Shown in pieces: positions 1 to 7,501 of a stretch of DNA of 21,917 nucleotides; position 1 is the stretch's first letter; every line of letters starts with the position of its first letter. Made by a program: the position numbers and the translations under genes. This DNA is from Thermodesulfovibrio sp. (GTDB lineage: Bacteria; Nitrospirota; Thermodesulfovibrionia; Thermodesulfovibrionales; Thermodesulfovibrionaceae). The notes under the pieces are model-generated. The model was given only the letters and a program-made list of their open reading frames with translations, had not been told where the DNA came from and searched no databases. Location of the stretch: positions 1 to 21,917 of the forward strand of contig JAOAGB010000044.1 in NCBI GenBank assembly GCA_026415995.1, written 5' to 3'.

Positions 1-2010
1 TAGCATTAATTCCTCATAGAGTCTTGAACCTTTCAATTTTTCAAATATGCCCATTTTAACTGCAAGCTTTATGAGATTTTCTGTATGTTTTGATATCCTG
101 AACCCTAACTTTTCAGCAAACCTTACAGCTCTAATAGCTCTTGTAGGATCTTCCACGAAACTTAAATTATGTAGAACTCTTATTCTTTTGTCCTTTATGT
201 CTCTCTGTCCACCAAAAAAATCTAAAAGTAATCCAAAATCCTTAGCATTAATCTTTACTGCTAAAGCATTTATAGTAAAATCTCTCCTGTATAAATCCTT
301 TTTTATTGAAGAGGTTTCAACTTTTGGCAAAGCTGCGGGGGATTCATAATATTCTGTTCTTGCAGTGGCTATGTCTATATGAAAATCTATAGTCTTTCCA
401 TTTTTTAAAAGCTCCTTTACTATTTTCGCTGTTGCAAATCTTGGATGAGGTGTAACTTTTCCTCTAATTCTCTCAGCAAGTTTTTTTGCAAATTTTATTC
501 CATCTCCTTCTACTACTATATCCACATCAGGACTTGGAATTCTCATAAGTAAATCTCTTACAGAACCACCTACAAGATAGGCTCCGAATTCCAATTCATC
601 GGCAATTTCACCAGCTGTTAATAAAATTTTGTAAACTTCCTCCGGGAAAAATTCTTGTATGAGATTTGCCACATTTCTTTTTACCTCTTCAGATGTTTCT
701 TCCTTAGGCTGTGATAGTTTAAACTTTCTTATAAGTTCCTCATATAAGTTTCGCAATATATCTGTTCTTGTTATAACGCCAATAACTTTATCATCTTTTA
801 GGATGGGAACAAAACGCTGGTTAAGTTCAACCATGTTTTTTTCTATCTCCATTATAGGGGTATCCTCTTCTGCTGTATATGCATCGGTTGTGGCGAAATC
901 GGAAACTCTCGACTTTTTAAGTCCATGAAATATAGCCTTTTCAACTACTCCTCTTGTAATAACGCCAATATATTTACCATCTCTCATCACCGGCATTGCA
1001 TTAATCCCGTATTTGGTCATTGTCTTTTCAACTTCTTTAATAGGTGTATTCCATTGAACAGAAATCACAGGAGTAGTCATTAAATCCTTAGCAATCCTTA
1101 AGGGTTTGATATGATTTTTTATAGAAACTAAAAGTTCCTCAATTAAAATATTTACAGGCATGTCCTTAATTGTGGCACTTCCTGCTGCCCAATGTCCTCC
1201 TCCACCAAAAATTGCAAGTATGCTTCCTGTATCAATTTCTGGCACATTACTTCTTCCAATTATAAGGAGCTTGTCTTCCATTCCAATTATAATAAACAAT
1301 GCATCTGTATCAATAATATCCATTACCTTGTGAGCAATATGGGATATATCCTGAGAACTCTCCATTACACCATGAGCAATGTTGACTCTTTTACCTTCTA
1401 TAATATGTTCTTCAAGGGTATTTAAAAGTTCGTTTAAAAGAGAGATTTCCTCCCTTGAGAGTTCTTCTTTCAGAAATTGAGATACAAGATTCAGATTTGC
1501 ACCTCTTTTTAGTAGATATGCTACCGCCTCCACATCTCTTGGAGTAGTAGAAGGAAAGAGAAGACAACCTGTTTCTTCATAAATTCCAAGACACAAAAGT
1601 GTGGCTTCCGCAGGAGATATTAAAATATTTTTTTTACGAAAAATCTCTGTGAAAAGTGAAGATAAAGCTCCTATCTGTTCAGTAATCTCAAAATCTGCCT
1701 TTATATCATCTTCTCCCGGAGGATGATGGTCATAGAGATGAATTTTTATACCTTGTTTTAAAAACTGTGACAGCTCACCGATTCTACTTTTACTACGAGT
1801 ATCAACTACAATTAAAGTATTTACTTTATCAGATTCAATTTCTTTCAATTTTTTTATTTCAAAGGGCTTAAAGCTATCAAAAAAAAGTTTTACTCTCCTT
1901 TCCATGGAACCAGGAAGCACAACAGCTGCCTGAGGATATAGTTTTTTAGCTGCCATGCAAGATGCTAATGAGTCAAAATCTGCATTGAGATGAGTTGTAA
2001 TTATTTGCAT
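1..2010 (-). CDS. DHH-CBS-CBS-tRNA nucleotidyltransferase/poly(A) polymerase fusion (3' end beyond window)
   Basis: The reading frame is open for 670 codons from the ATG at 2008-2010 to the left edge, so the C-terminus is missing. Residues 7-14 (HLNADFDS), Asp70 (VVDTR) and DHH at 94-96 form a DHH phosphoesterase core. GGGGH ending at His273 marks its DHHA1 part. Two CBS domains follow at about 310-430. From about residue 475 there is a class II nucleotidyltransferase head with GGSVRD near 481-486, catalytic-type Asp495 and Asp497 (DVDIVVEGD), then RRDFTINA and EDPTRAIRAVRF motifs. Family knowledge: such fusions belong to the CCA-adding or split A-adding/CC-adding tRNA nucleotidyltransferases. 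The nanoRNase-like DHH domain has no settled role in the fusion. Which nucleotides this one adds cannot be read from sequence. It begins directly after the stop codon of the NrpR-like gene, so the two are probably cotranscribed. None of the three tRNA genes here encodes CCA. Confidence 0.9.
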   Translation of the reverse strand, partial: MQIITTHLNADFDSLASCMAAKKLYPQAAVVLPGSMERRVKLFFDSFKPFEIKKLKEIESDKVNTLIVVDTRSKSRIGELSQFLKQGIKIHLYDHHPPGEDDIKADFEITEQIGALSSLFTEIFRKKNILISPAEATLLCLGIYEETGCLLFPSTTPRDVEAVAYLLKRGANLNLVSQFLKEELSREEISLLNELLNTLEEHIIEGKRVNIAHGVMESSQDISHIAHKVMDIIDTDALFIIIGMEDKLLIIGRSNVPEIDTGSILAIFGGGGHWAAGSATIKDMPVNILIEELLVSIKNHIKPLRIAKDLMTTPVISVQWNTPIKEVEKTMTKYGINAMPVMRDGKYIGVITRGVVEKAIFHGLKKSRVSDFATTDAYTAEEDTPIMEIEKNMVELNQRFVPILKDDKVIGVITRTDILRNLYEELIRKFKLSQPKEETSEEVKRNVANLIQEFFPEEVYKILLTAGEIADELEFGAYLVGGSVRDLLMRIPSPDVDIVVEGDGIKFAKKLAERIRGKVTPHPRFATAKIVKELLKNGKTIDFHIDIATARTEYYESPAALPKVETSSIKKDLYRRDFTINALAVKINAKDFGLLLDFFGGQRDIKDKRIRVLHNLSFVEDPTRAIRAVRFAEKLGFRISKHTENLIKLAVKMGIFEKLKGSRLYEELML

Positions 2011-2991
2011 TTATTTGAATTTGTCAAAAACTTCTTCAAATGTCATTAATTCTCTGCAATCATAAAGTGTTGAGATGGCAGATGTATAGGTATGAATATT
2101 ACTTTCTTCAATTGCAGCTATTGGATTAAGACCACCTACAACTATTATTCCAACCCTGTCCATCCCCACAGGAATATCCAGCAAGGACTGATTAGGCTTA
2201 CCAAACATCATTATTCCTTGAAAACCTCTCTTCTGCATTACTGAATAAATCTCTTTAACTTTTTCAAGACAAACAATAGGTATCTCTCTAAAACTTGCAA
2301 GCACTCTACCTGAGCCACTGTTTATTGCTCCTAGAACATCAGTCATTTTACCCCTTATAAAAATTTCCAACGGGTCTAATGAAGTGCCATCATAACTTAT
2401 AAGGGCTCCGAATCTATAAGGTTCTCCGTCTCTTATTTCGAGAACTCCTCCAAATCTTGAAATTATAGGAATACCATGTTTCAATAAAATCGCATTCAGA
2501 GTTACACTACAGACCGTGCCGATACATATATGATCTTCAGGGACAAGTATATTTTCACTGTCCTTTTCAAGAATGAGAATTCTATCACTCATGACATAAG
2601 AAGAGGAGAAAACACTCTCCATAGCCTTTAAAGCCCTTTTAAACTTATTTTTTGGTATATAGGTGACATTAAGGATAAGTCTGCCTTTCATTGAATTTAA
2701 ATCAAAATCTGACTGATAACTTAATGTTTCAATTTTGTTTATTATGAAACCAACTTTCTCTACAGTACTTGCTGTTTCAAGTTCTTTACGTCCTTTATCA
2801 GTAATTCTTCTTCCTTCCTTACCATAAACCTTTGTAAGTCCCCTTTCATCAAGAATTTTTAGATGATATCTTACTGTTCTCTCTGAAAGGTTTACACCAT
2901 ACATTTTAAGTTTTTTAGCTATTTCCTTAGAGCCAATTATTTTATTTTCCTTTGAAAGTATTTTAAGTATGGACAAAAGTGTACGATTCAT
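2011..2991 (-). CDS. NrpR-like transcriptional regulator (winged helix plus single DUF128/NrpR domain)
   Basis: This 326-residue protein starts with a winged-helix region (about residues 1-70; ERTVRYHLKILDERGL is the recognition part), like the HTH found ahead of NrpR domains. The rest, from about residue 80, resembles one NrpR regulatory domain (DUF128), with stretches such as ISRFGGVLEIRDG and IIVVGGLNPIAAIEE. Family knowledge: in methanogenic archaea NrpR represses nitrogen-assimilation genes and responds to 2-oxoglutarate, often with two such domains. Bacterial members are little studied. The start is backed by GGAGGAAAG at 2992-3000. Its stop abuts the start of the DHH-nucleotidyltransferase fusion, and it is transcribed divergently from the LctP-family permease, its most obvious candidate target. 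Target and ligand are inference. Confidence 0.8.
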   Translation of the reverse strand: MNRTLLSILKILSKENKIIGSKEIAKKLKMYGVNLSERTVRYHLKILDERGLTKVYGKEGRRITDKGRKELETASTVEKVGFIINKIETLSYQSDFDLNSMKGRLILNVTYIPKNKFKRALKAMESVFSSSYVMSDRILILEKDSENILVPEDHICIGTVCSVTLNAILLKHGIPIISRFGGVLEIRDGEPYRFGALISYDGTSLDPLEIFIRGKMTDVLGAINSGSGRVLASFREIPIVCLEKVKEIYSVMQKRGFQGIMMFGKPNQSLLDIPVGMDRVGIIVVGGLNPIAAIEESNIHTYTSAISTLYDCRELMTFEEVFDKFK

Positions 2992-3018
2992 CTTTCCTCC
3001 TTTTAAGCTTATCTAAAA

Positions 3019-3048
3019 ATTATAACATGGGTTGATTTTTATTGGTAA
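3019..3048 (-). promoter_or_regulatory. Promoter of the NrpR-like gene
   Basis: On the minus strand, TTACCA (3043-3048) lies 18 bp from a perfect TATAAT (3019-3024), about 27 bases upstream of the start codon. The -35 box matches the consensus at 4 of 6 positions. It overlaps the -35 candidate of the divergent permease promoter. Confidence 0.6.
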
Positions 3049-3069
3049 AAATAGTTTACACTATAAAAT
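3042..3069 (+). promoter_or_regulatory. Candidate promoter of the LctP-family permease with a small inverted repeat
   Basis: On the plus strand, TTGGTA (3042-3047) is 16 bp from TAAAAT (3064-3069); TATAAA at 3062-3067 is an alternative -10. The perfect short inverted repeat GTAAA-N5-TTTAC (3045-3059) sits between the boxes and touches the -35 elements of both divergent promoters, where a regulator could block both. No GGAA-N6-TTCC, the archaeal NrpR operator, is visible here. Confidence 0.4.
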
Positions 3070-3106
3070 TCTATTTCCCAAATTTAGACTGGAGGAGGAT
3101 TTACAG

Positions 3107-4693
3107 ATGGACTTCTTTCTTTCAATTTTCCCTATACTTGTTGTTTTAATCGGTATGCTTATTTTTCATCGTTCAGGAACTTTCGTGTCTGTTATTGGTT
3201 GGATACTTTCTGTGTTAGTTGCCATATATTATTTCAGAACTCCTTGGGAAGTAGTATGGGGTGCTACAATTATGGGATTCGTAAAAGCTTTTGGTATAAC
3301 TTTAGCTGTTGTATTCACCATGTTTCTTATTTTTCTAATGAGAGAAACAGGAGACTTAAAAAAGATAATTGAATACGTGAGAGGAATAGCAAAGACCAAA
3401 GAAGAACAAACATTATTTATAGGAATGGGATTTGGCTCCCTAAGCACTGCCTTAGGAATGGTTACTCCTGCCATGTTTCCTCCTATTTTTCTTCTTCTTG
3501 GTTTTTCTCCCATTGCTGCAATTGGTGTAAGCATTCTCTGTTATGACCCTCTTACTTCTTTTGCTCTCTTTACCATTCCGCTTACATTGCCGTCAAAAGT
3601 AGCAATGGCTTTTGGAATTAAACCTCCAGGCATTGAAAATCTCAATGAATTTATATGGGATTATACTTTTAAGGTAACGGTTCTTTTACCCGTTATTTCT
3701 GTGATTTTTGCTTTTCTTATGCTTAAAGTTGTTGGAGGTAAAGAGGCAATAAAAAGACACTGGAAGGCTGCAACTATATCAGGTCTGGTGCTCTCAATGT
3801 CAGCTTTAATAATAGCTGGATTTAGAATACTTCCTGTAGAAATAATTGGCATAGTAGCAGGATTGCTCACAATGGTAACAGTTTATTTAATGTATAGCAG
3901 AAAAAATGGAACTCAATCCATTAACAAACCTAAATTTAACTTTGAAATATTTAATGCATGTTTACCATTTATTTTACTTGTGATCATATCACTCATTGTA
4001 AATATACCTGAAATTAAGATGAAACTTGAAAGCCTTTTAGGGCAAAAGGAAGTAATAAGAATAATCGCAGACAAAAAGGAGGACCTCAATATCCTCGGAA
4101 ATGTATGGTTCTGGATAATGGTGGTATCAATAGTATCTATATTTATTTTAAAGCCCTCTCTTTCTCAACTTAAGAACGCAACTGTTACATGGTTTACAAG
4201 AATCTGGGGACCTTTCTTCGCTTACTCTCTGTTTTTTGCTGTTGCTTTCATAATGGCATGGTCAGCAATGGAAGTGGCTAATGGAAAACTTGTCCCTTCT
4301 CAATATTTTGCCCAATACAATATGGACAGAATTATTGGAATAACTTTGGCAAATATTTTTGGTCCTGCCTATCCTTTCATAGCGCCATTTTTGGGATTAT
4401 TTGGTGCTTTTGTTGGTGGAAGTGAGACAGCATCCAATGTTTTGTTTGCAAAAATTCAGTGGGAGGCAACTCTTTCAACAGTTGGTGCTGGAGCATTCAT
4501 GTGGATTTATGCAGCTCATGCAGTAGGTGGTGGTATTGCATCAGCTATAACTCCATCAAAAATAACAAATGCTGCTGCTACAATAGGTGTGGGAGGTAAA
4601 GAAGAGGCTCAGTTTATTAAGGCAGTTCTTATTCCTGTTCTGCTCATGTGTGCCATAATAGGCGGTATGACCATGGCTATTATTTATTTATAA
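3107..4693 (+). CDS. lctP: L-lactate permease family transporter
   Basis: A 528-residue polytopic membrane protein with about a dozen hydrophobic segments. It shows LctP-family features: an N-terminal FLSIFPILVVLIGMLIF segment, GFGSLSTALGMVTPAMFPPIF near residues 110-130, and C-terminal GGSETASNVLFAKIQWEA and ITPSKITNAAATIG segments. Family knowledge: LctP proteins import lactate, and some import glycolate, by proton symport across the inner membrane. I chose the ATG at 3107 over an in-frame ATG at 3032 because GGAGGAGG lies at 3091-3098 and the hydrophobic N-terminus begins right after it. The extra 25 residues of the longer form are polar and would overlap the promoter region. It is divergent from the NrpR-like regulator. 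Substrate is inferred from family; other short 2-hydroxy acids are possible. Confidence 0.88.
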   Translation: MDFFLSIFPILVVLIGMLIFHRSGTFVSVIGWILSVLVAIYYFRTPWEVVWGATIMGFVKAFGITLAVVFTMFLIFLMRETGDLKKIIEYVRGIAKTKEEQTLFIGMGFGSLSTALGMVTPAMFPPIFLLLGFSPIAAIGVSILCYDPLTSFALFTIPLTLPSKVAMAFGIKPPGIENLNEFIWDYTFKVTVLLPVISVIFAFLMLKVVGGKEAIKRHWKAATISGLVLSMSALIIAGFRILPVEIIGIVAGLLTMVTVYLMYSRKNGTQSINKPKFNFEIFNACLPFILLVIISLIVNIPEIKMKLESLLGQKEVIRIIADKKEDLNILGNVWFWIMVVSIVSIFILKPSLSQLKNATVTWFTRIWGPFFAYSLFFAVAFIMAWSAMEVANGKLVPSQYFAQYNMDRIIGITLANIFGPAYPFIAPFLGLFGAFVGGSETASNVLFAKIQWEATLSTVGAGAFMWIYAAHAVGGGIASAITPSKITNAAATIGVGGKEEAQFIKAVLIPVLLMCAIIGGMTMAIIYL

Positions 4694-4776
4694 AAATAAA
4701 GTATTTAACTTAAGAGCAATATTCTCTAAAAGGCATTCAAATCCTGCTATAAACCATTCTAATGTATTGCATAAAG

Positions 4777-4805
4777 TGAACAAGGTGAGATTATTAAGTT
4801 ATAAT
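4777..4805 (+). promoter_or_regulatory. Candidate promoter of the DUF3147-like gene
   Basis: TGAACA (4777-4782, 4 of 6 to consensus) is 17 bp from a perfect TATAAT (4800-4805). The start codon at 4816 is only 10 bases beyond the -10 box, so the transcript would have a leader of a few bases. The rest of the 122-base gap after the permease shows no convincing terminator. Confidence 0.5.
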
Positions 4806-4815
4806 TGATAAGATT

Positions 4816-5157
4816 ATGGAGATTAAGTATATTTTCTATTTTTTTATAGGTGGAATAGTAGTTAGTTTAGTAAGCTATTTCGCAAGTCACTCAAAAGGGC
4901 TCATGGCTGCTTTTTTTGCTAATTTACCTGTGATTACCTTCGTAACTTTTATTATTATTTATTTAGAATCAGGAGAGAAAAATGTTATTCTCTATGCAAA
5001 AAGTCTATTAATAATGCTTTTCCCTTGGTTAGCATACATTTTTTCTATAATTATTCTGGGTCCTAAGATTGGAATAATACCTTCCTTATTACTTGGATTG
5101 ACAATATATTTTGTTCTTTCTTTCTTTATAATTAAATTTTTGGCATTAAAAATATGA
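4816..5157 (+). CDS. Small four-helix membrane protein, DUF3147/GlpM-like
   Basis: This 113-residue protein is almost entirely hydrophobic and has four likely transmembrane helices (about 5-23, 32-48, 60-80 and 87-110). The layout and short loops, with GLMAAFFANLPVITF at the second helix and an ESGEKN loop, resemble the DUF3147/GlpM family. That assignment is by eye. The family has no firmly established activity. No Shine-Dalgarno sequence precedes the ATG, and the likely -10 box is only 10 bases upstream, which suggests a nearly leaderless message. Its TGA at 5155-5157 overlaps the ribosome binding site of the next gene, so the two are likely coupled. Confidence 0.65.
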   Translation: MEIKYIFYFFIGGIVVSLVSYFASHSKGLMAAFFANLPVITFVTFIIIYLESGEKNVILYAKSLLIMLFPWLAYIFSIIILGPKIGIIPSLLLGLTIYFVLSFFIIKFLALKI

Positions 5158-5169
5158 AAGGAGGATTAA

Positions 5170-5382
5170 ATGAAAAAACTAAAAATCTATATTGAAGGGA
5201 TGACCTGTCAACATTGCGTTAAAAGAGTATCAGATGCCCTCGATTCATTAGGTGTGGATAAAGCAGATGTAGAAATAGGGGAGGCGACAATAGAATTCGA
5301 TGAAAATAAAATAACTATTGATAAAATTGGTAAAGCTTTAGAAGGAGCCGGTTATAGGCTTAAGAATTGGCAGGATCAATAA
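5170..5382 (+). CDS. Heavy-metal-associated domain protein (CopZ-like metallochaperone)
   Basis: A 70-residue stand-alone HMA domain with the beta-alpha-beta-beta-alpha-beta layout. GMTCQHC (residues 10-16) supplies the CxxC pair that binds Cu(I) or another soft metal. Family knowledge: such proteins hand copper to P-type ATPases in the cytoplasm. No metal ATPase gene lies in this window, so the partner is unknown. The start is set by AAAGGAGG at 5157-5164, overlapping the stop of the membrane-protein gene. Its last 23 bases overlap the 3' end of the convergent lolD. Metal specificity is inference. Confidence 0.85.
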   Translation: MKKLKIYIEGMTCQHCVKRVSDALDSLGVDKADVEIGEATIEFDENKITIDKIGKALEGAGYRLKNWQDQ

Positions 5383-6076
5383 GAATTCCATCTATCATTT
5401 TTAGATTTCTTGAACATTTTTGAGCAAGAGCTTCATTATGAGTAACAATAATGAAAGTAGTTTTTTTCTCTTCATTAATTTTCTGAAATAGTGTAAAGAG
5501 TTCTTGAGCAGTTTTAGAATCCAAATTTCCTGTAGGTTCATCGGCAAGCACAATTGGAGGATTTTTAAAAAGAGCTCTTGCAATAGCTACTCTTTGTTGT
5601 TCTCCACCAGAAAGTTCACTGGGTTTGTGCAAAGCTCTTTCATGAATACCAAGTTCTTCTAATAGTGAAAAAGCTTTTTCTTCAAGTTCTTTCTTATGTT
5701 TTTTATCTCTCTTAAATTCATAACTGATTAATTCAGGAAGAATTACATTTTCAATTACATTAAACTCTGACAACAGATAATGAAACTGAAAGACAAATCC
5801 TATGTTTTTATTGCGAAATTCTGAAAGAGCATCTGTGGAAAGTTTTGCAGGATTAATATTTGCATCTAAATGATACTCCATTTCTCCTGAAGTAGGAAAA
5901 TCAAGGGTTCCTATTATATGTAGAAAAGTGCTTTTGCCTGCACCAGAGGCCCCTGTAATTGCCACAATATCTCCTTGATTTACACAAAAATTAATTCCCT
6001 TAAGTACATCTATTTTTCCAGCCTTAGTGAAATATGATTTAGTAAGATTATTTGTTATTAATATCTTTTTTTTCAT
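5360..6076 (-). CDS. lolD: Lipoprotein-releasing ABC transporter ATPase LolD
   Basis: A 238-residue ABC ATPase with all core motifs: Walker A GASGAGKS (42-49), Q-loop Gln97, signature LSGGE (155-159), Walker B ending ADEPTGNLDS (Asp179, Glu180), and an H-loop His in IVTHNEA. The NLDS variant and a MacB/LolD-type length match the LolD subfamily. It would power LolC/E in releasing outer-membrane lipoproteins from the inner membrane. It lies downstream of the lolC/E-type permease and a TatA-like small gene, whose 3' end it overlaps by 29 bases, implying translational coupling. No strong ribosome binding site is seen. It overlaps the convergent metallochaperone gene by 23 bases at the 3' ends. 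Confidence 0.9.
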   Translation of the reverse strand: MKKKILITNNLTKSYFTKAGKIDVLKGINFCVNQGDIVAITGASGAGKSTFLHIIGTLDFPTSGEMEYHLDANINPAKLSTDALSEFRNKNIGFVFQFHYLLSEFNVIENVILPELISYEFKRDKKHKKELEEKAFSLLEELGIHERALHKPSELSGGEQQRVAIARALFKNPPIVLADEPTGNLDSKTAQELFTLFQKINEEKKTTFIIVTHNEALAQKCSRNLKMIDGILIDPANS

Positions 6077-6296
6077 CAGATTTGAAAGGCTTGCTCATTT
6101 CATCCAATTTTTTAAAAACTGATTTATGAATATCATCAGCTTTATCTGCAGCATAATGAAAAGCTTTTTTTATTATACCAGTTGTTTTATCTCCTATTTG
6201 TCTTATCTTGCCACCTCCAAAAATTAAAGCTATAGATAAAAAAATGATAAATATAATAATTGTTAAACATCCTAAGTTTCTAATAAATTTAAGCAT
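6048..6296 (-). CDS. TatA-like small single-pass membrane protein between lolC/E and lolD
   Basis: An 82-residue protein with one N-terminal transmembrane helix (about 8-27), then FGGGKIRQIGDKTTGIIKKAF, then a charged, probably amphipathic helix and a polar Lys/Asp-rich tail. This plan, including FGGxK-xxIG at the hinge, is that of TatA/TatE, the pore-forming subunit of twin-arginine translocation. It lacks the usual short N-terminal Trp/Gly segment, and the match is by eye. It starts one base into the lolC/E stop (TAATG) and overlaps lolD by 29 bases, so it is translated with them. It could be a true TatA, or an unrelated small Lol-associated protein of similar architecture. Confidence 0.65.
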   Translation of the reverse strand: MLKFIRNLGCLTIIIFIIFLSIALIFGGGKIRQIGDKTTGIIKKAFHYAADKADDIHKSVFKKLDEMSKPFKSDEKKDINNK

Positions 6297-7501
6297 TATT
6301 CATACCTCAATATTTCTACAGGATTTATTTTAGCGGCTCTATGAGCCGGATAAACCGTAGATATTAGACTAATAATTAAAGCAGAAACTGAAATGATGAT
6401 AATATCCAATAATTTGACTTTTACTGGCAATTTACTTAAATAGTAAACATCAGCTGGTAATTTAATAATATCGTAGGATTTAATTACTTCACATAATAAA
6501 AGTCCTCCTAAAAGACCCACTACAGTTCCTATAAAACCTATAAGAAGCCCCTGTGCCATGAAAATATATCTTATTAATCTATCAGTAGCTCCCATTGATT
6601 TTAGTATAGCAATTTCCCTTTGTTTTTCAGTAACATTTACCATTAACATACTTATTATGTTAAAGGATGCAACAATTACTATTAAGGTAAGTATAACAAA
6701 CATGGCAAATTTTTCAAGTTTTAGGGCAGAAAAAAGATTTCTATTCATTCGCATCCAGTCTTTAACATAATAGGGGTCTCCTAATTCATTTGTAAGATTT
6801 CCACTAATAATATCAGCTTTATAAATATTTTTTAATTTTAATTGTATGCCCGTAACCTTATTTCCATAATCAAAAAATTCTTGTGCAATTTTAAGTTCTG
6901 TAATCGCAAGATTGGCATCATATTCAAACATCCCTATTTCAAAAATACCGGTTACAATAAACTTTTTTGCTTTCGGTATTATTCCCAATGGTCCTATAGT
7001 TCCCATAGGTGATATAACAGTAATGGTATCTCCCGGCAAAACACCGAGCAAACTTGCCAGTTCCTTTCCAATAAATATCCATGGTAACTCTGTATAGTTG
7101 TCATATTTATATTTAATGTGTCTAAAAATTTCTGTCGTCTTTTGATCATATTCTGGAATAATACCCCTAAGGTAAACTCCATGGGATCTTTTATTAGTAG
7201 AAATTAGGACTTGTCCCATTACAAAGGGTGAATAACCAATGATTTCTTCTTTATTTGCTAATTTTTTAATAATTGCACTGTAGTCTTCTATTCCACCCGT
7301 GTAATTTAGTACAACAGCATGGGCTTGTGCACCGAGAATCTTTTTCTGAAGGTCCTCATGAAAGCCACTAATTACTGATATCACAATAATAAGAGCCATT
7401 ACTCCTAAGGAAACTCCACTTATTGAAACAAATGTTCCAAAAGAAATTCCTCTTTTCTTACTTTTTAAGTATTTAAGGGCAATAAATAGAGGAAGTTTCA
7501 T
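6296..7501 (-). CDS. lolC: Lipoprotein-releasing system permease LolC/LolE
   Basis: A 401-residue FtsX/LolC-family permease, typical in length. One transmembrane helix lies at about 20-45 (SISGVSLGVMALIIVISVISGFHEDLQKKIL is the classic LolC/E start). A MacB-like periplasmic domain follows, then three C-terminal helices (about 268-290, 315-340, 368-390) ending PAHRAAKINPVEILRYE. With LolD it would extract lipoproteins from the inner membrane and pass them to LolA. Only one permease gene is present, so it probably works as a homodimer, as in LolF-type systems, or pairs with a partner elsewhere. Its start overlaps the lysS stop by four bases (ATGA), and its stop overlaps the start of the TatA-like gene. 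Confidence 0.9.
   Translation of the reverse strand: MKLPLFIALKYLKSKKRGISFGTFVSISGVSLGVMALIIVISVISGFHEDLQKKILGAQAHAVVLNYTGGIEDYSAIIKKLANKEEIIGYSPFVMGQVLISTNKRSHGVYLRGIIPEYDQKTTEIFRHIKYKYDNYTELPWIFIGKELASLLGVLPGDTITVISPMGTIGPLGIIPKAKKFIVTGIFEIGMFEYDANLAITELKIAQEFFDYGNKVTGIQLKLKNIYKADIISGNLTNELGDPYYVKDWMRMNRNLFSALKLEKFAMFVILTLIVIVASFNIISMLMVNVTEKQREIAILKSMGATDRLIRYIFMAQGLLIGFIGTVVGLLGGLLLCEVIKSYDIIKLPADVYYLSKLPVKVKLLDIIIISVSALIISLISTVYPAHRAAKINPVEILRYE

Noticed and set aside
47..1425. Three plus-strand open frames (47-349, 659-928, 1192-1425).
   Set aside because: They lie antisense to the continuous 670-codon DHH-nucleotidyltransferase frame, have no ribosome sites and resemble no protein family.
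3032..3106. A longer permease start at 3032.
   Set aside because: The added 25 residues are polar, lack a ribosome site and overlap the promoter; GGAGGAGG at 3091-3098 fits the ATG at 3107.
4694..4815. Terminator or small RNA after the permease gene.
   Set aside because: The best inverted repeat is a 4-bp AGAG/CTCT pair without a T tract, too weak to call.
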